36,177 bases of DNA from an uncultured Acidobacteriota bacterium (GTDB taxonomy: Bacteria > Acidobacteriota > Terriglobia > Terriglobales > Acidobacteriaceae), in assembly GCA_903851035.1 (NCBI GenBank), contig CAINND010000067.1, positions 1 through 36,177 of the forward strand, in the 5' to 3' direction. The notes below the pieces were generated by a model. The model worked only from the letters and a program-made list of their open reading frames with translations. It searched no databases and was not told the origin of the DNA. Below are positions 1 through 7,498 of this stretch, one piece after another. The stretch's first letter is position 1; the number at the start of each line of letters is the position of its first letter. A program made the position numbers and the translations under genes.

Positions 1-2
1 GT

Positions 3-161
3 GCGATTTTGAAGCGGCTGGCCAGCGACAAAAAGACCCTCGACGGCCTGGTGCATTTTGTGTTGCCGCGCGCCATTGGACGCGTGGACGTGGCCACCGA
101 CGTGCCTGAAAAGGCCGTGCTCAAGGCCGTGGAAGAGTTGCGCTCGGCCTCACAGGCCTAG
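3..161 (+). CDS. aroB: 3-dehydroquinate synthase, C-terminal end (partial)
   Basis: Only the last 52 codons and the TAG stop lie in the window; the gene begins upstream. The frame reads AILKRLASDKKTLDGLVHF, then a FVLPRAIG-type stretch and an acidic helix ending SASQA. This matches the C-terminus of 3-dehydroquinate synthase, where a 'DKK...G.LRFVLPR.IG' segment closes the metal-binding C-terminal domain. The family converts DAHP to 3-dehydroquinate in the shikimate pathway, in the cytoplasm, using NAD and a divalent metal. The stop is 21 bases before menG on the same strand, so co-transcription is likely. The call rests on about 50 residues and could be refined only with the upstream sequence. 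Confidence 0.8.
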   Translation, partial: AILKRLASDKKTLDGLVHFVLPRAIGRVDVATDVPEKAVLKAVEELRSASQA

Positions 162-182
162 GCGAAGAGAGTAGAAGGACGA

Positions 183-962
183 ATGGAACCGACCCAGTTG
201 GAAGATCGCAACTCGCAAGACCCGGCCACAACCGTGGGCGCGCGCGTGGACTCCGCGCAGGACCAGAAGGCCGCCGCCAATGCCGTGCAGCAGATGTTCA
301 GCAACATCGCTCCGCGCTATGACCTGCTGAATCACGTGCTCAGCCTGAACGTGGACCGCTACTGGTGGTGGCGCACGGCACGCCGCTTCCGCGCTATCGT
401 CCGCAATCCTCAGGCCAGCGTGCTGGACCTTTGCTGCGGCACCGGCGACATGACGCTGGCGCTCTATCGCCAGGGCGGGGCCAATGGCGCGGCCATCACC
501 GGCGCTGACTTCGCTCACCCCATGCTGATGCGCGCCATGGAAAAGAGCAAAGGCCTGCCCCTGCAATGGGTGGAGGCCGACGCCCTGCAAATGCCCTTTG
601 CCGATGGCAAGTTCAACCTGGTCACTTCGGCCTTCGGCTTCCGCAACCTGGCCAACTACGACGCCGGTCTGCAGGAGATTAATCGCGTGCTGGCCTCCGA
701 TGGTGAAGTCGCCATCCTCGACTTTGGCGAGCCCAAAGGATTGCTCGGCAAGCTCTATCGCTTCTACTTTCGCCGCGTGCTGCCCGCCATCGGCTCCATC
801 ATCAGCGGGACGAAGGGTCCCTACGCCTATCTGCCCGCCAGCGTGGCGCGCTTTCCGCAGCCGCCGGAGATGCTGGAGCGCATGAAGGGCGCCGGATTCC
901 GCCAGGCCAACTACACGCCCTACACCTTCGGCGTGGCCGGCGTGTACTGGGGTAAAAAGTAG
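183..962 (+). CDS. menG: Demethylmenaquinone/ubiquinone C-methyltransferase (UbiE/MenG)
   Basis: The protein has 259 residues, normal for UbiE/COQ5 methyltransferases plus a roughly 25-residue N-terminal extension. The SAM-binding motif I, VLDLCCGTGDM, is at residues 80-90. The family region FAFGFRN-like (SAFGFRNLANY) and the C-terminal signature with YRFYFRRVLPAIG, YAYLPASV and FP are present, and the protein ends in GVAGVYWGKK. The family adds the C-methyl group to demethylmenaquinone in the last step of menaquinone synthesis. Menaquinone is the usual acidobacterial quinone, so menG is a better name than ubiE here, although the sequence alone does not separate the two. The ATG at 183 follows a purine-rich GTAGAAGGACG stretch. 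The gene follows aroB closely and ends just before a perfect hairpin. Confidence 0.93.
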   Translation: MEPTQLEDRNSQDPATTVGARVDSAQDQKAAANAVQQMFSNIAPRYDLLNHVLSLNVDRYWWWRTARRFRAIVRNPQASVLDLCCGTGDMTLALYRQGGANGAAITGADFAHPMLMRAMEKSKGLPLQWVEADALQMPFADGKFNLVTSAFGFRNLANYDAGLQEINRVLASDGEVAILDFGEPKGLLGKLYRFYFRRVLPAIGSIISGTKGPYAYLPASVARFPQPPEMLERMKGAGFRQANYTPYTFGVAGVYWGKK

Positions 963-985
963 CTCAAAGGTTTCCGTACACAGCA

Positions 986-1010
986 ACGCCCCGCAGCACG
1001 CGGGGCGTTT
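986..1010. terminator. Rho-independent terminator after menG
   Basis: A perfect 9-bp stem (ACGCCCCGC, 986-994, with GCGGGGCGT, 1000-1008) encloses a 5-base loop and ends in TTT. It lies between the convergent menG and epimerase genes and may serve both. The T tract is short. Confidence 0.7.
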
Positions 1011-1029
1011 GCCTTGCATCCAACATTTA

Positions 1030-2127
1030 CTAAGCAGTGGTGGTACTTCCGCCCGCCGCCCGCTCCTCGTGGAAGCTGTCCTCCAGCGCCGCCTCGGTCG
1101 AATACTGGATGACCTTCGCGTAGTCCTCTCCCAGCACCTCTTGCAGCTTTGCCGTAGTCATGGTGTAGCTGCCGCACATGTAGGGAAAGGCATCCGGCGG
1201 CACCGAACTGATGCCGCGATCCCACAGGAATTGCAGAACCCAGGCGCAGAGCCAGCGCCCGGGCAGGCGCATGACTCTCGCATGGGCAATCTCCGCGCAG
1301 CGCTTCAGCGTCAGTGGAGCGCCCGAGCCGGCCACGTTCATCACCAGCAACTCGCTGGGAGTCTCATCCGGCGGCGTGCGATGCAGCAGCCAGTTGAAGA
1401 GCCGCGCCATGTCGTCCACATGCACAAACTGAAAGAGTTTTTCCGGATACTGTTTGCCGAAGGGCAGCAGCAGCGGCAGCCGCAAATTCTTCTTGCGCAT
1501 CCACTCCGCCATCTTGCCGTTGCCAAAGGCGCGGCCGCGGATGGCGTTGACCAGGTAGTTTTCCACCGAAGCTCCGGCAAAGATGTGTGGCCGCAGGATG
1601 TACACGCTGCAGGCTCCCATGCCGGCGGCGCGGAAGCGCACCACGGCATCGGCTTCTGCTTTTTGCACAGCGTAGTTCAGGGTGTGCGCGTTGTGCGGCG
1701 CATCTTCGTCCACAAAAGGAGGCGTCTCCGGCCCGTACACCGCGACGCTGCTGGGGTACAGGAAGCGGCGCACATGGCCGCCGTGACGGTTGACCTCGGC
1801 AATGGCTTCCATAACGCGAGCCGTGCCCGCCACATTGATCTGCCACATCAGGTCGCGGTCGGTCACCCCGGTCAGTAGCGGATCGATCACAAAGGCCAGG
1901 TGCACCACGGCCTCGGCGTGGCTCTCGCGCAGCAGCCGCACCAGCTCGTCGCAGGAGCTCTCCTGCCCAAGGTTGATGGGATGCACCGTGATCTCCGGAT
2001 GTCCCGGCACCGGCACGCGGTCCACGCCAACTACGTTGAAGTCGCCGAGAAAGGGCAGCAGGCGGCGTCCCAGGTTGCCGCTGACGCCGGTGACAAGAAT
2101 CGTGGGCTTTTGGCTTTGTTCGCTCAA
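1030..2127 (-). CDS. NAD-dependent epimerase/dehydratase (extended SDR)
   Basis: This is an extended short-chain dehydrogenase with a Rossmann NAD(P) site TGVSGNLG near residues 15-22. The Ser-Tyr-Lys set is present: SSVAVYG near 128-134 and YAVQK with Tyr154/Lys158, counted from the TTG at 2133. The family acts on nucleotide sugars or related substrates in the cytoplasm, and the substrate cannot be read here. No ATG is available. The frame opens at TTG 2133, but GAGG lies one base from it and seven bases from the TTG at 2127, so 2127 is the better start. The C-terminal third (WLCAWVLQFLWDRG) resembles acidobacterial and actinobacterial 'NAD-dependent epimerase' proteins more than GalE. The gene is convergent with menG and divergent from the CDF transporter. 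Confidence 0.8.
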   Translation of the reverse strand: MSEQSQKPTILVTGVSGNLGRRLLPFLGDFNVVGVDRVPVPGHPEITVHPINLGQESSCDELVRLLRESHAEAVVHLAFVIDPLLTGVTDRDLMWQINVAGTARVMEAIAEVNRHGGHVRRFLYPSSVAVYGPETPPFVDEDAPHNAHTLNYAVQKAEADAVVRFRAAGMGACSVYILRPHIFAGASVENYLVNAIRGRAFGNGKMAEWMRKKNLRLPLLLPFGKQYPEKLFQFVHVDDMARLFNWLLHRTPPDETPSELLVMNVAGSGAPLTLKRCAEIAHARVMRLPGRWLCAWVLQFLWDRGISSVPPDAFPYMCGSYTMTTAKLQEVLGEDYAKVIQYSTEAALEDSFHEERAAGGSTTTA

Positions 2128-2287
2128 GTGCAAACCTCAATGGCGCCGCAATGTATGGGTACGTCCCACAGATTGGCAGCGCGGCGGTGGAGTGTGAAGG
2201 GCGATGTTAGCACATTGCAGGAGCCACTTTATTCCGCAAAATGTGCATTGCCGGGCAGCTTGCGGGGCACGCCGCCCCCGGCGCCTT

Positions 2288-2293
2288 TATAAT
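2288..2293 (+). promoter_or_regulatory. -10 box of the CDF transporter gene, near-leaderless
   Basis: A perfect TATAAT ends nine bases before the ATG at 2303. A transcription start six to seven bases beyond the box would leave a leader of about three bases. No good -35 element lies at normal spacing and no Shine-Dalgarno precedes the ATG. Confidence 0.55.
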
Positions 2294-2302
2294 GGACTTC
2301 CC

Positions 2303-3727
2303 ATGGCAGCCACCGCTACCAATCCGGATGTGATGCGCGAGGAAAAGCAGCGCGTTGCGCGCAACAGCGTGGTGGTGGCCATTTTTATCACGTTGTTTAA
2401 GTTTGTCATTGGCTTTGCCAGCGGCAGCCTGGGAATCCTCTCCGAGGCCCTGCACTCTTCGCTTGATCTCGTCGCCTCCGTGGTCACGTTCTTTTCCGTG
2501 CGCGTCAGTGACAAGCCAGCCGATGCCGACCATACCTACGGTCACGGCAAAATCGAAAACTTCTCCGCCTTTGTGGAAACAGCTCTGCTGCTGGGCACCT
2601 GCGTCTGGATCGTTTACGAAGCCATCGAGCGTCTCTTCTTCCACACCGTGGAGATTGAGCCCAGCGTCTGGGCCGTGGTCGTCATGGGCTCATCCATCGT
2701 GCTCGACTACGGGCGCTCAAGGGCGCTCAAGCGCGTGGCGGACAAATACAACAGCCAGGCTTTGCAGGCCGATGCCTTGCATTTCGCCACGGACATCTGG
2801 TCCAGCTCGGTGGTCATCGCCGGATTGTTCTTCGTCTGGGCAGGGCGGCATTATCACGTCGCCTGGCTGGCCAAGGCCGATCCCATCTCTGCCCTCTGCG
2901 TGGCCGCAATCGTGGTGTGGATCAGCTGGCGCATGGCGCGGCAAACCCTGGACGCGCTGCTGGACGCCGCACCCAGCGGCATTCGCAATGAGATTATCGC
3001 GCAGATCGGCCACGTCTCCGGCGTGCTGCAAGTCGAGCGCGTGCGCATCCGCAAGGCGGGCAGCCGCTACTTTGTGGATGTCAGTATTGGCCTTGACCGC
3101 AACGTCACCTTCCAGGCCAGTGACCGCGTTGTGGGCGACGTACGCCAGCGCATCCACCTGCTGCTGGGCGACGCCGATGTGATGGTGAACGCCGTGCCGC
3201 GCGAGACGCTGAAGGAGAGCACCTTCGACCGCATCCGGGCGGCCGCCCTGCGCAACAACCTCATGGTGCACGACATCAGCGTGCAGGATATCGACGGCCA
3301 GATTCACGTCGAGCTGCATGTCGAACTCGACGAAAACATGCTGCTCATCGCCGCTCATGATCGCGTCACCGCCCTCGAGGCCGACATCCGCGACCATGTG
3401 CCGGAGATCGCCAGCATCCTGACGCACATCGAAAGCGAGCCCGCCACGGTGGAGACCAGCGACGCCATCCTGCGCGACGCGGCACTGGAAGCGCGCATCA
3501 AGGCCATCGGCGAAAGTTTTCCCGACGTGGTGGACGTGCACGAGATCATCCTCAAGCGCGTGCGCGAGCATCTCTTCCTCTCCTGCCACGTCACCATGCA
3601 GGACCACCTGCCGCTCAGCCGCGTGCATGATGTGCAGACGGCCATTGAGATGAAGCTGCAGCGCGAGGCTCCCCAGCTCTTCCGTGTGCTCATCCACCCC
3701 GAGCCGCAAACCGACAACCGTCGCTAA
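2303..3727 (+). CDS. Cation diffusion facilitator with three tandem C-terminal domains
   Basis: The protein is a 474-residue CDF-family efflux transporter, longer than the usual 300 residues. The membrane domain (about 20-215) carries the two metal-binding halves, HSSLD (His51, Asp55) in TM2 and HFATD (His160, Asp164) in TM5. The family exports Zn2+, Fe2+, Co2+ or similar ions in exchange for protons. After the membrane part come three copies of a ZT_dimer-like cytoplasmic unit (about 240-300, 320-380, 408-468). The last two end in HIESEP and IHPEP, and CDF proteins usually have one such domain. The ATG at 2303 follows a TATAAT closely. The upstream in-frame ATG at 2204 lies before that box and is rejected. 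The OsmC gene starts ten bases after the stop. Metal specificity is not determined. Confidence 0.9.
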   Translation: MAATATNPDVMREEKQRVARNSVVVAIFITLFKFVIGFASGSLGILSEALHSSLDLVASVVTFFSVRVSDKPADADHTYGHGKIENFSAFVETALLLGTCVWIVYEAIERLFFHTVEIEPSVWAVVVMGSSIVLDYGRSRALKRVADKYNSQALQADALHFATDIWSSSVVIAGLFFVWAGRHYHVAWLAKADPISALCVAAIVVWISWRMARQTLDALLDAAPSGIRNEIIAQIGHVSGVLQVERVRIRKAGSRYFVDVSIGLDRNVTFQASDRVVGDVRQRIHLLLGDADVMVNAVPRETLKESTFDRIRAAALRNNLMVHDISVQDIDGQIHVELHVELDENMLLIAAHDRVTALEADIRDHVPEIASILTHIESEPATVETSDAILRDAALEARIKAIGESFPDVVDVHEIILKRVREHLFLSCHVTMQDHLPLSRVHDVQTAIEMKLQREAPQLFRVLIHPEPQTDNRR

Positions 3728-3737
3728 GGAGGACACC

Positions 3738-4136
3738 ATGCTAGCCAGTGCAACCTGGATTCAAGACGATCGCTTTCTGGGCGCAGCCACCAGCGGACAC
3801 GCCATCGTTACCGATGCCAGCGAGGAGAAGCTCGCTCCCAGTCCCATCGAACTCGTGCTCATCGGCCTGTGCGGCTGCACCGCCAGCGATGTGACCACCA
3901 TCCTGCGCAAAAAGCGCGAGAGCTTCACTCTGTTGGAGGTTCGCGCCCTGGCCGAGCGTGCCGTCGACGTGCCGCGAGTCTTTACCTCCATCAAGCTGCT
4001 CTATCGCGTCAGTGACACGGTGAGCCGGAAGGCGATGGAAGATGCTGTGCGCCTGTCGAAAGAGAAGTACTGCTCGGTCTCGCAGATGCTCGTCAAGGCC
4101 GTGCCCATCAGCTATGAAATTGAGTACGTGCAGTGA
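3738..4136 (+). CDS. OsmC/YhfA-like peroxiredoxin-type protein
   Basis: The protein is a 132-residue single-domain OsmC-family member. The two conserved redox cysteines are in GCTASDV (Cys47) and YCSVSQ (Cys112), with a further Cys45. Classic OsmC/Ohr proteins reduce organic hydroperoxides. The GCTA.DV form is closer to the YhfA branch, whose substrate is less clear. The ATG at 3738 has a strong AAGGAGGA five bases upstream that overlaps the CDF stop region, which makes the further-upstream ATG at 3684, inside the CDF gene, unnecessary. The next gene starts at a GTG overlapping this stop as GTGA, so the CDF, OsmC and permease genes probably form one transcript. Confidence 0.88.
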   Translation: MLASATWIQDDRFLGAATSGHAIVTDASEEKLAPSPIELVLIGLCGCTASDVTTILRKKRESFTLLEVRALAERAVDVPRVFTSIKLLYRVSDTVSRKAMEDAVRLSKEKYCSVSQMLVKAVPISYEIEYVQ

Positions 4137-5149
4137 GCGCTGCGGCCCAGGGCGCGCCGCGGGGCTTCCGGCCTTCGGCCTTGCGCGGCTATCTTTTCAT
4201 CGGCGCGGCAGCCCTTTGCTGGGCAGTCTCGGCTACACTGGGGCGCGCGGTATTTACTGGAAAGCTGCATCTCTTCGGCGGAGCCATCCCTCTTGTGCCA
4301 CCGCTTATGCTGGCGCAGAGCCGCAGCACCTTCGCCGTAATTTTGCTGTTGCCCCTGCTGCTTGCCACGCGCGGCGCTCGCAGCCTGCGGCTTGCGCCAA
4401 GGGATGTTCGCGACGCCATTCTCTTCGGCACCCTCGGCATCGCCGCCTCCAACTTCTTTTACTATCTCGCCATCCAGCGCACCAGCGTGGCCACGGCCAT
4501 CATCCTGCAATATCTTGCCCCGGTCTTTGTTCTGCTGTGGATGCTCGGCCGTGGATTGCAGCGTGCCACCTTCTCTCGCATCAGTGGCGTCGTGGTGGCC
4601 GTCGTCGGTTCGGTGCTCGCCATCGGAGTGGTCAGCCGCGCCGTCAGCTTCCCATGGCTTGCCATCGCTCCCGGCAGCGTGCGTTTCGATCTCATCGGCG
4701 TCATCGCGGCCCTGGTCGCCGCCGTGGCCTTCGCCTTCTATAACGTCTTTGGACGCCACTTGGTCGAGCGCCATGACCGCTGGACCGTGCAGCTATGGGC
4801 CTTGGGCGGAGCCGCCGTCGGCTGGCTCTTCGTCAATCCGCCATGGAAGATTATCGCCGCGCACTACACGCCGCCGCAGTGGGGATTCATGGCCATCTTC
4901 GCCGTCACCAGCACCCTGCTGCCGTTTTCGTTTTATTTTGCGGGGCTGCATCATCTGGATGCCACGCGCGCCATCGTCACCAGTTGCCTGGAGCCGGTCT
5001 TCTCCATTCTCGTCGCGGCCATCGCGCTGGGCGAACTGGTCGGCCCCATTCAAATTGCGGGCATGGTGCTGGTCTTGGCCTCTACCGTGCTGGTGCAGTT
5101 GGAGACGCAGAAGAGTGCCACGCCCCCGCCTTACGATCTGATGGAGTAG
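4133..5149 (+). CDS. EamA/DMT-family permease
   Basis: The protein has 338 residues with about ten hydrophobic segments in two EamA repeats, beginning at 'GYLFIGAAALCWAVSATLG' and 'LIGVIAALVAAVAFAFYNVF'. The end of repeat two has the typical 'SCLEPVFSILVAAIALGE' segment. The drug/metabolite transporter superfamily exports or imports small metabolites across the inner membrane, and the substrate cannot be inferred. The GTG start overlaps the OsmC stop in the sequence GTGA, a classic coupling arrangement. The stop is six bases from the ribF stop on the other strand, with no clear terminator between them. Confidence 0.88.
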   Translation: MSAAAQGAPRGFRPSALRGYLFIGAAALCWAVSATLGRAVFTGKLHLFGGAIPLVPPLMLAQSRSTFAVILLLPLLLATRGARSLRLAPRDVRDAILFGTLGIAASNFFYYLAIQRTSVATAIILQYLAPVFVLLWMLGRGLQRATFSRISGVVVAVVGSVLAIGVVSRAVSFPWLAIAPGSVRFDLIGVIAALVAAVAFAFYNVFGRHLVERHDRWTVQLWALGGAAVGWLFVNPPWKIIAAHYTPPQWGFMAIFAVTSTLLPFSFYFAGLHHLDATRAIVTSCLEPVFSILVAAIALGELVGPIQIAGMVLVLASTVLVQLETQKSATPPPYDLME

Positions 5150-5155
5150 CTCGAC

Positions 5156-6112
5156 TTACTTCTTGTATTCGCGCAGCTTGTCGCGCAGTCGGAAGTAGCG
5201 TGTGGCGCGCGCGGCATCGCGGCCAATCTGTTCCTTCAGCGCTTCAATGCTGGGGAATTTAACCTCTCCGCGCAGGCGATGCAGAAAGCTCAGCCGGATC
5301 GGCGTCTCCGCCGTCAGCTCAATCGGATGGAAGTTCAGGATGTAGCTCTCAATGGCGAAGCTGTCGTTGCCAAACGTCGGACGATTGCCCACGTTGGTCA
5401 CCGACTCAAACTCCTCGCCGTTGATGCGAATGTCGGTGACGTAAACGCCGAAGCCCGGTGTCAGCTCGTCGTAGCGCGCCAGGTTCACCGTGGGCACCGT
5501 GTACTTTGTGCCGTAGCCCCGTCCGCGGCCCGGCGTGCTGTCCAGCCAGAAGGTGCGTCCCAGCAGGTGCCGAGCCGCCTCCACGCGCCCGCCCAGCACA
5601 GCGGCCCGCACGTTGCTGCTGCTGATGACCAACTCGCCCCACTGCATGGGCGGATGCGTCACTACCTTGAAGCCCACGCGCGCGCCGAACTCGGCCAGCC
5701 GCTCCACGCTGCCTTCCGCGCGATGACCGAAGCGGAAGTTGAAGCCCTCGTGCACTTCGATGGCGCCCAGGCGAGTGCCCAAAATTTCCTCTGCAAATTC
5801 AAACGGCGGCATGGTGGAAAGATCGCGCGAGAAGGGAAGCACCACTACCGCGTCCAGCCCGCACTCCTCCAGAACCTCCAGCTTCGTCGCCATCGGCGTC
5901 AGCAGCGGCGGGCCTCCATGCGGCTTCAGGATGCGTGCCGGGTGCGGATCGAAGGTCAGCAGCACGCTGCGCGCGTTCAGTTCGCGGGCGCGTTCGCACA
6001 CCGCGCGAATCAGTTCGCGGTGCGCGCGGTGGATGCCGTCGTAGTTGCCAACGGTCACCACCGAGGGGCCAAAGCCTTCGGGGATATCTTCCAGTGACTG
6101 GTACAGTTGCAA
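5156..6112 (-). CDS. ribF: Bifunctional riboflavin kinase/FMN adenylyltransferase
   Basis: The protein has 318 residues, the normal length for RibF. The N-terminal FAD synthetase domain has GNYDGIHRAH at 22-31, where the family consensus is GxFDGxHxGH, so the Gly of HxGH is Ala here. It also has LTFDPHP and ISSSNVR, where the usual form is ISSTxIR. The C-terminal flavokinase domain has the GYGTKYTVPTVNL segment, GFGVYV and TNVGNRPTFG. RibF phosphorylates riboflavin to FMN and adenylates it to FAD in the cytoplasm. The ATG lies three bases after the stop of the upstream hydrolase gene, so it is the last gene of a tight operon. The motif changes look conservative, but activity of the adenylyltransferase half is not proven by sequence. 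Confidence 0.92.
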   Translation of the reverse strand: MQLYQSLEDIPEGFGPSVVTVGNYDGIHRAHRELIRAVCERARELNARSVLLTFDPHPARILKPHGGPPLLTPMATKLEVLEECGLDAVVVLPFSRDLSTMPPFEFAEEILGTRLGAIEVHEGFNFRFGHRAEGSVERLAEFGARVGFKVVTHPPMQWGELVISSSNVRAAVLGGRVEAARHLLGRTFWLDSTPGRGRGYGTKYTVPTVNLARYDELTPGFGVYVTDIRINGEEFESVTNVGNRPTFGNDSFAIESYILNFHPIELTAETPIRLSFLHRLRGEVKFPSIEALKEQIGRDAARATRYFRLRDKLREYKK

Positions 6113-6115
6113 GGC

Positions 6116-6904
6116 TCAGCTCTCCAGGTTGATCGTGACGCGCAATCCGTCGTGCGCCAGTTGCACGCCCGGAGGCAGCATTTTGTTGGTGGCCGCGTGT
6201 CCCAGGTCGTGGCAGATGTGCGTGAAGTACGTCTGTTCGGCTCCGATGATGCCGGCCAGCCGCAGCGAGTTCGCCACCGTCGAGTGCGTGGGGTGCGGCT
6301 CGTGCCGCAGTGCGTCCAGAAAAATAACCTCCACGCCCTTCAGCATTGCCATCGAGCTCTCCGGAATATCGCTGAAGTCCGTGAGATACGCAAAGCGCCC
6401 CACTCGATAGCCAATGATCTCCGTGTCGCCATGCATCACAGGAATGGGTGTAATGGTCAGCCCATGCACATCGAAGGGCCCGTGAATCTCATGCAACTGC
6501 ACCTTGGCGATGCCGCCGTACTTGTAGTCGTCGTCAAAGACGTACTTGAACACCGAGCGGATGATGCGTGCCGTCTCCGGCCTCGCGTACAACGGTACGC
6601 GCTTGCCAGCGGTCACTCGCGGATACGTCAGCGGCCGCAGGTCGTCGAGTCCAAGAATGTGGTCGGCGTGTCCGTGCGTGTAAATCACGGCGTCCAGGCG
6701 GTTGATCTTCTCGCGTATGGCCTGCTCACGGAAGTCCGGGCCGCTGTCGATCATGATGCGGCGGTCGTCCCACTCAATCATGACGGAGGGGCGGGTGCGG
6801 CGGTCGTGCGGGTCTGTGCTCCGGCACACCTCGCACTCGCAACCAATCGTCGGAACCCCCATCGAGGTACCGCTGCCCAGCACCGTCACCGTGCCCGTCT
6901 TCAT
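6116..6904 (-). CDS. MBL-fold metallohydrolase, PhnP-like
   Basis: The protein is a 262-residue metallo-beta-lactamase-fold protein. The metal site THGHADH is at residues 76-82 and further ligands lie in VMHGD, LTDFSD and FTHICHDLGH. Near the N-terminus GSGTSMGVPTIGC is followed by the cysteine set Cys22, Cys24 and Cys27, as in PhnP-type phosphodiesterases, which carry a structural zinc there. PhnP opens 5-phosphoribosyl 1,2-cyclic phosphate, but related proteins act on other cyclic phosphodiesters. There is no phn operon nearby, so a general phosphodiesterase role is as likely. Its ATG overlaps the stop of the DUF1844 gene (ATGA) and ribF follows after three bases. Confidence 0.85.
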   Translation of the reverse strand: MKTGTVTVLGSGTSMGVPTIGCECEVCRSTDPHDRRTRPSVMIEWDDRRIMIDSGPDFREQAIREKINRLDAVIYTHGHADHILGLDDLRPLTYPRVTAGKRVPLYARPETARIIRSVFKYVFDDDYKYGGIAKVQLHEIHGPFDVHGLTITPIPVMHGDTEIIGYRVGRFAYLTDFSDIPESSMAMLKGVEVIFLDALRHEPHPTHSTVANSLRLAGIIGAEQTYFTHICHDLGHAATNKMLPPGVQLAHDGLRVTINLES

Positions 6905-7470
6905 TTAATCTTTGTACCCGGCGCGCCCGGCGCGTTCTTCATCGCCTGCTTGCCAATCATGTTGACGATTTCCATGTAGGTCATCCGAAGTTGGAAGACC
7001 GTGTTCGTCAGGATTTCCTTCTCCTGCTCGCTCAGGTTGCCCTTGGTCTTCTCCTCAAGCACGCCGATCAGGTCGATCATCTGGCGCAGGCCCACAATGT
7101 CCACGCGCCGCTCGGTGCCCGTGTCCAGAGCCCCGGCGTACATCATCGCCGTCTGCACCAGCATATCCAGCAGGTGGATGAACTCCATCTTCTGCCCGCC
7201 GAACTGGGTGCGCTCGTGGTCGCCGTTGTAGCCGCTCTCCGGCAGAGTTTCTGCCGCGGGCTTCGCCGCTTCTTTTGCCACAGGCTCTGCCGCCACGGGT
7301 TTCGGAACTGCTTTCACCGGCTCAGGTGCGGCGACAGGCGCGGGTTTCGCGGCCTCCGGCACGGCAGCTTCCGTCTTGGGAGCGTCGGGCCGAGCCTCGC
7401 CGTCCATGTTGAACTTGCGCTTATCGGTCACTACAAATTCGGGCTTCTTCTCTTTGTCCATCGTTCCCAT
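6901..7470 (-). CDS. DUF1844 protein with Ala/Pro-rich linker
   Basis: The protein has 189 residues. A short charged N-terminus is followed by an Ala/Pro/Val-rich low-complexity stretch (about residues 30-80). A helical C-terminal domain contains QMEFIHLLDMLVQTA-like and LRQMIDLIGVLEEKTKGNL segments typical of DUF1844. The function of the family is unknown. It is frequent in acidobacteria and deltaproteobacteria and often sits beside housekeeping genes. Two ATGs are possible (7470 and 7461). The second has a GGGATGGGAAC purine stretch upstream and is a reasonable alternative. The gene is the second of the leftward operon and overlaps the hydrolase gene by four bases. Confidence 0.85.
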   Translation of the reverse strand: MGTMDKEKKPEFVVTDKRKFNMDGEARPDAPKTEAAVPEAAKPAPVAAPEPVKAVPKPVAAEPVAKEAAKPAAETLPESGYNGDHERTQFGGQKMEFIHLLDMLVQTAMMYAGALDTGTERRVDIVGLRQMIDLIGVLEEKTKGNLSEQEKEILTNTVFQLRMTYMEIVNMIGKQAMKNAPGAPGTKIK

Positions 7471-7498
7471 CCCAAAATATTTCTATACAAATGAATTC

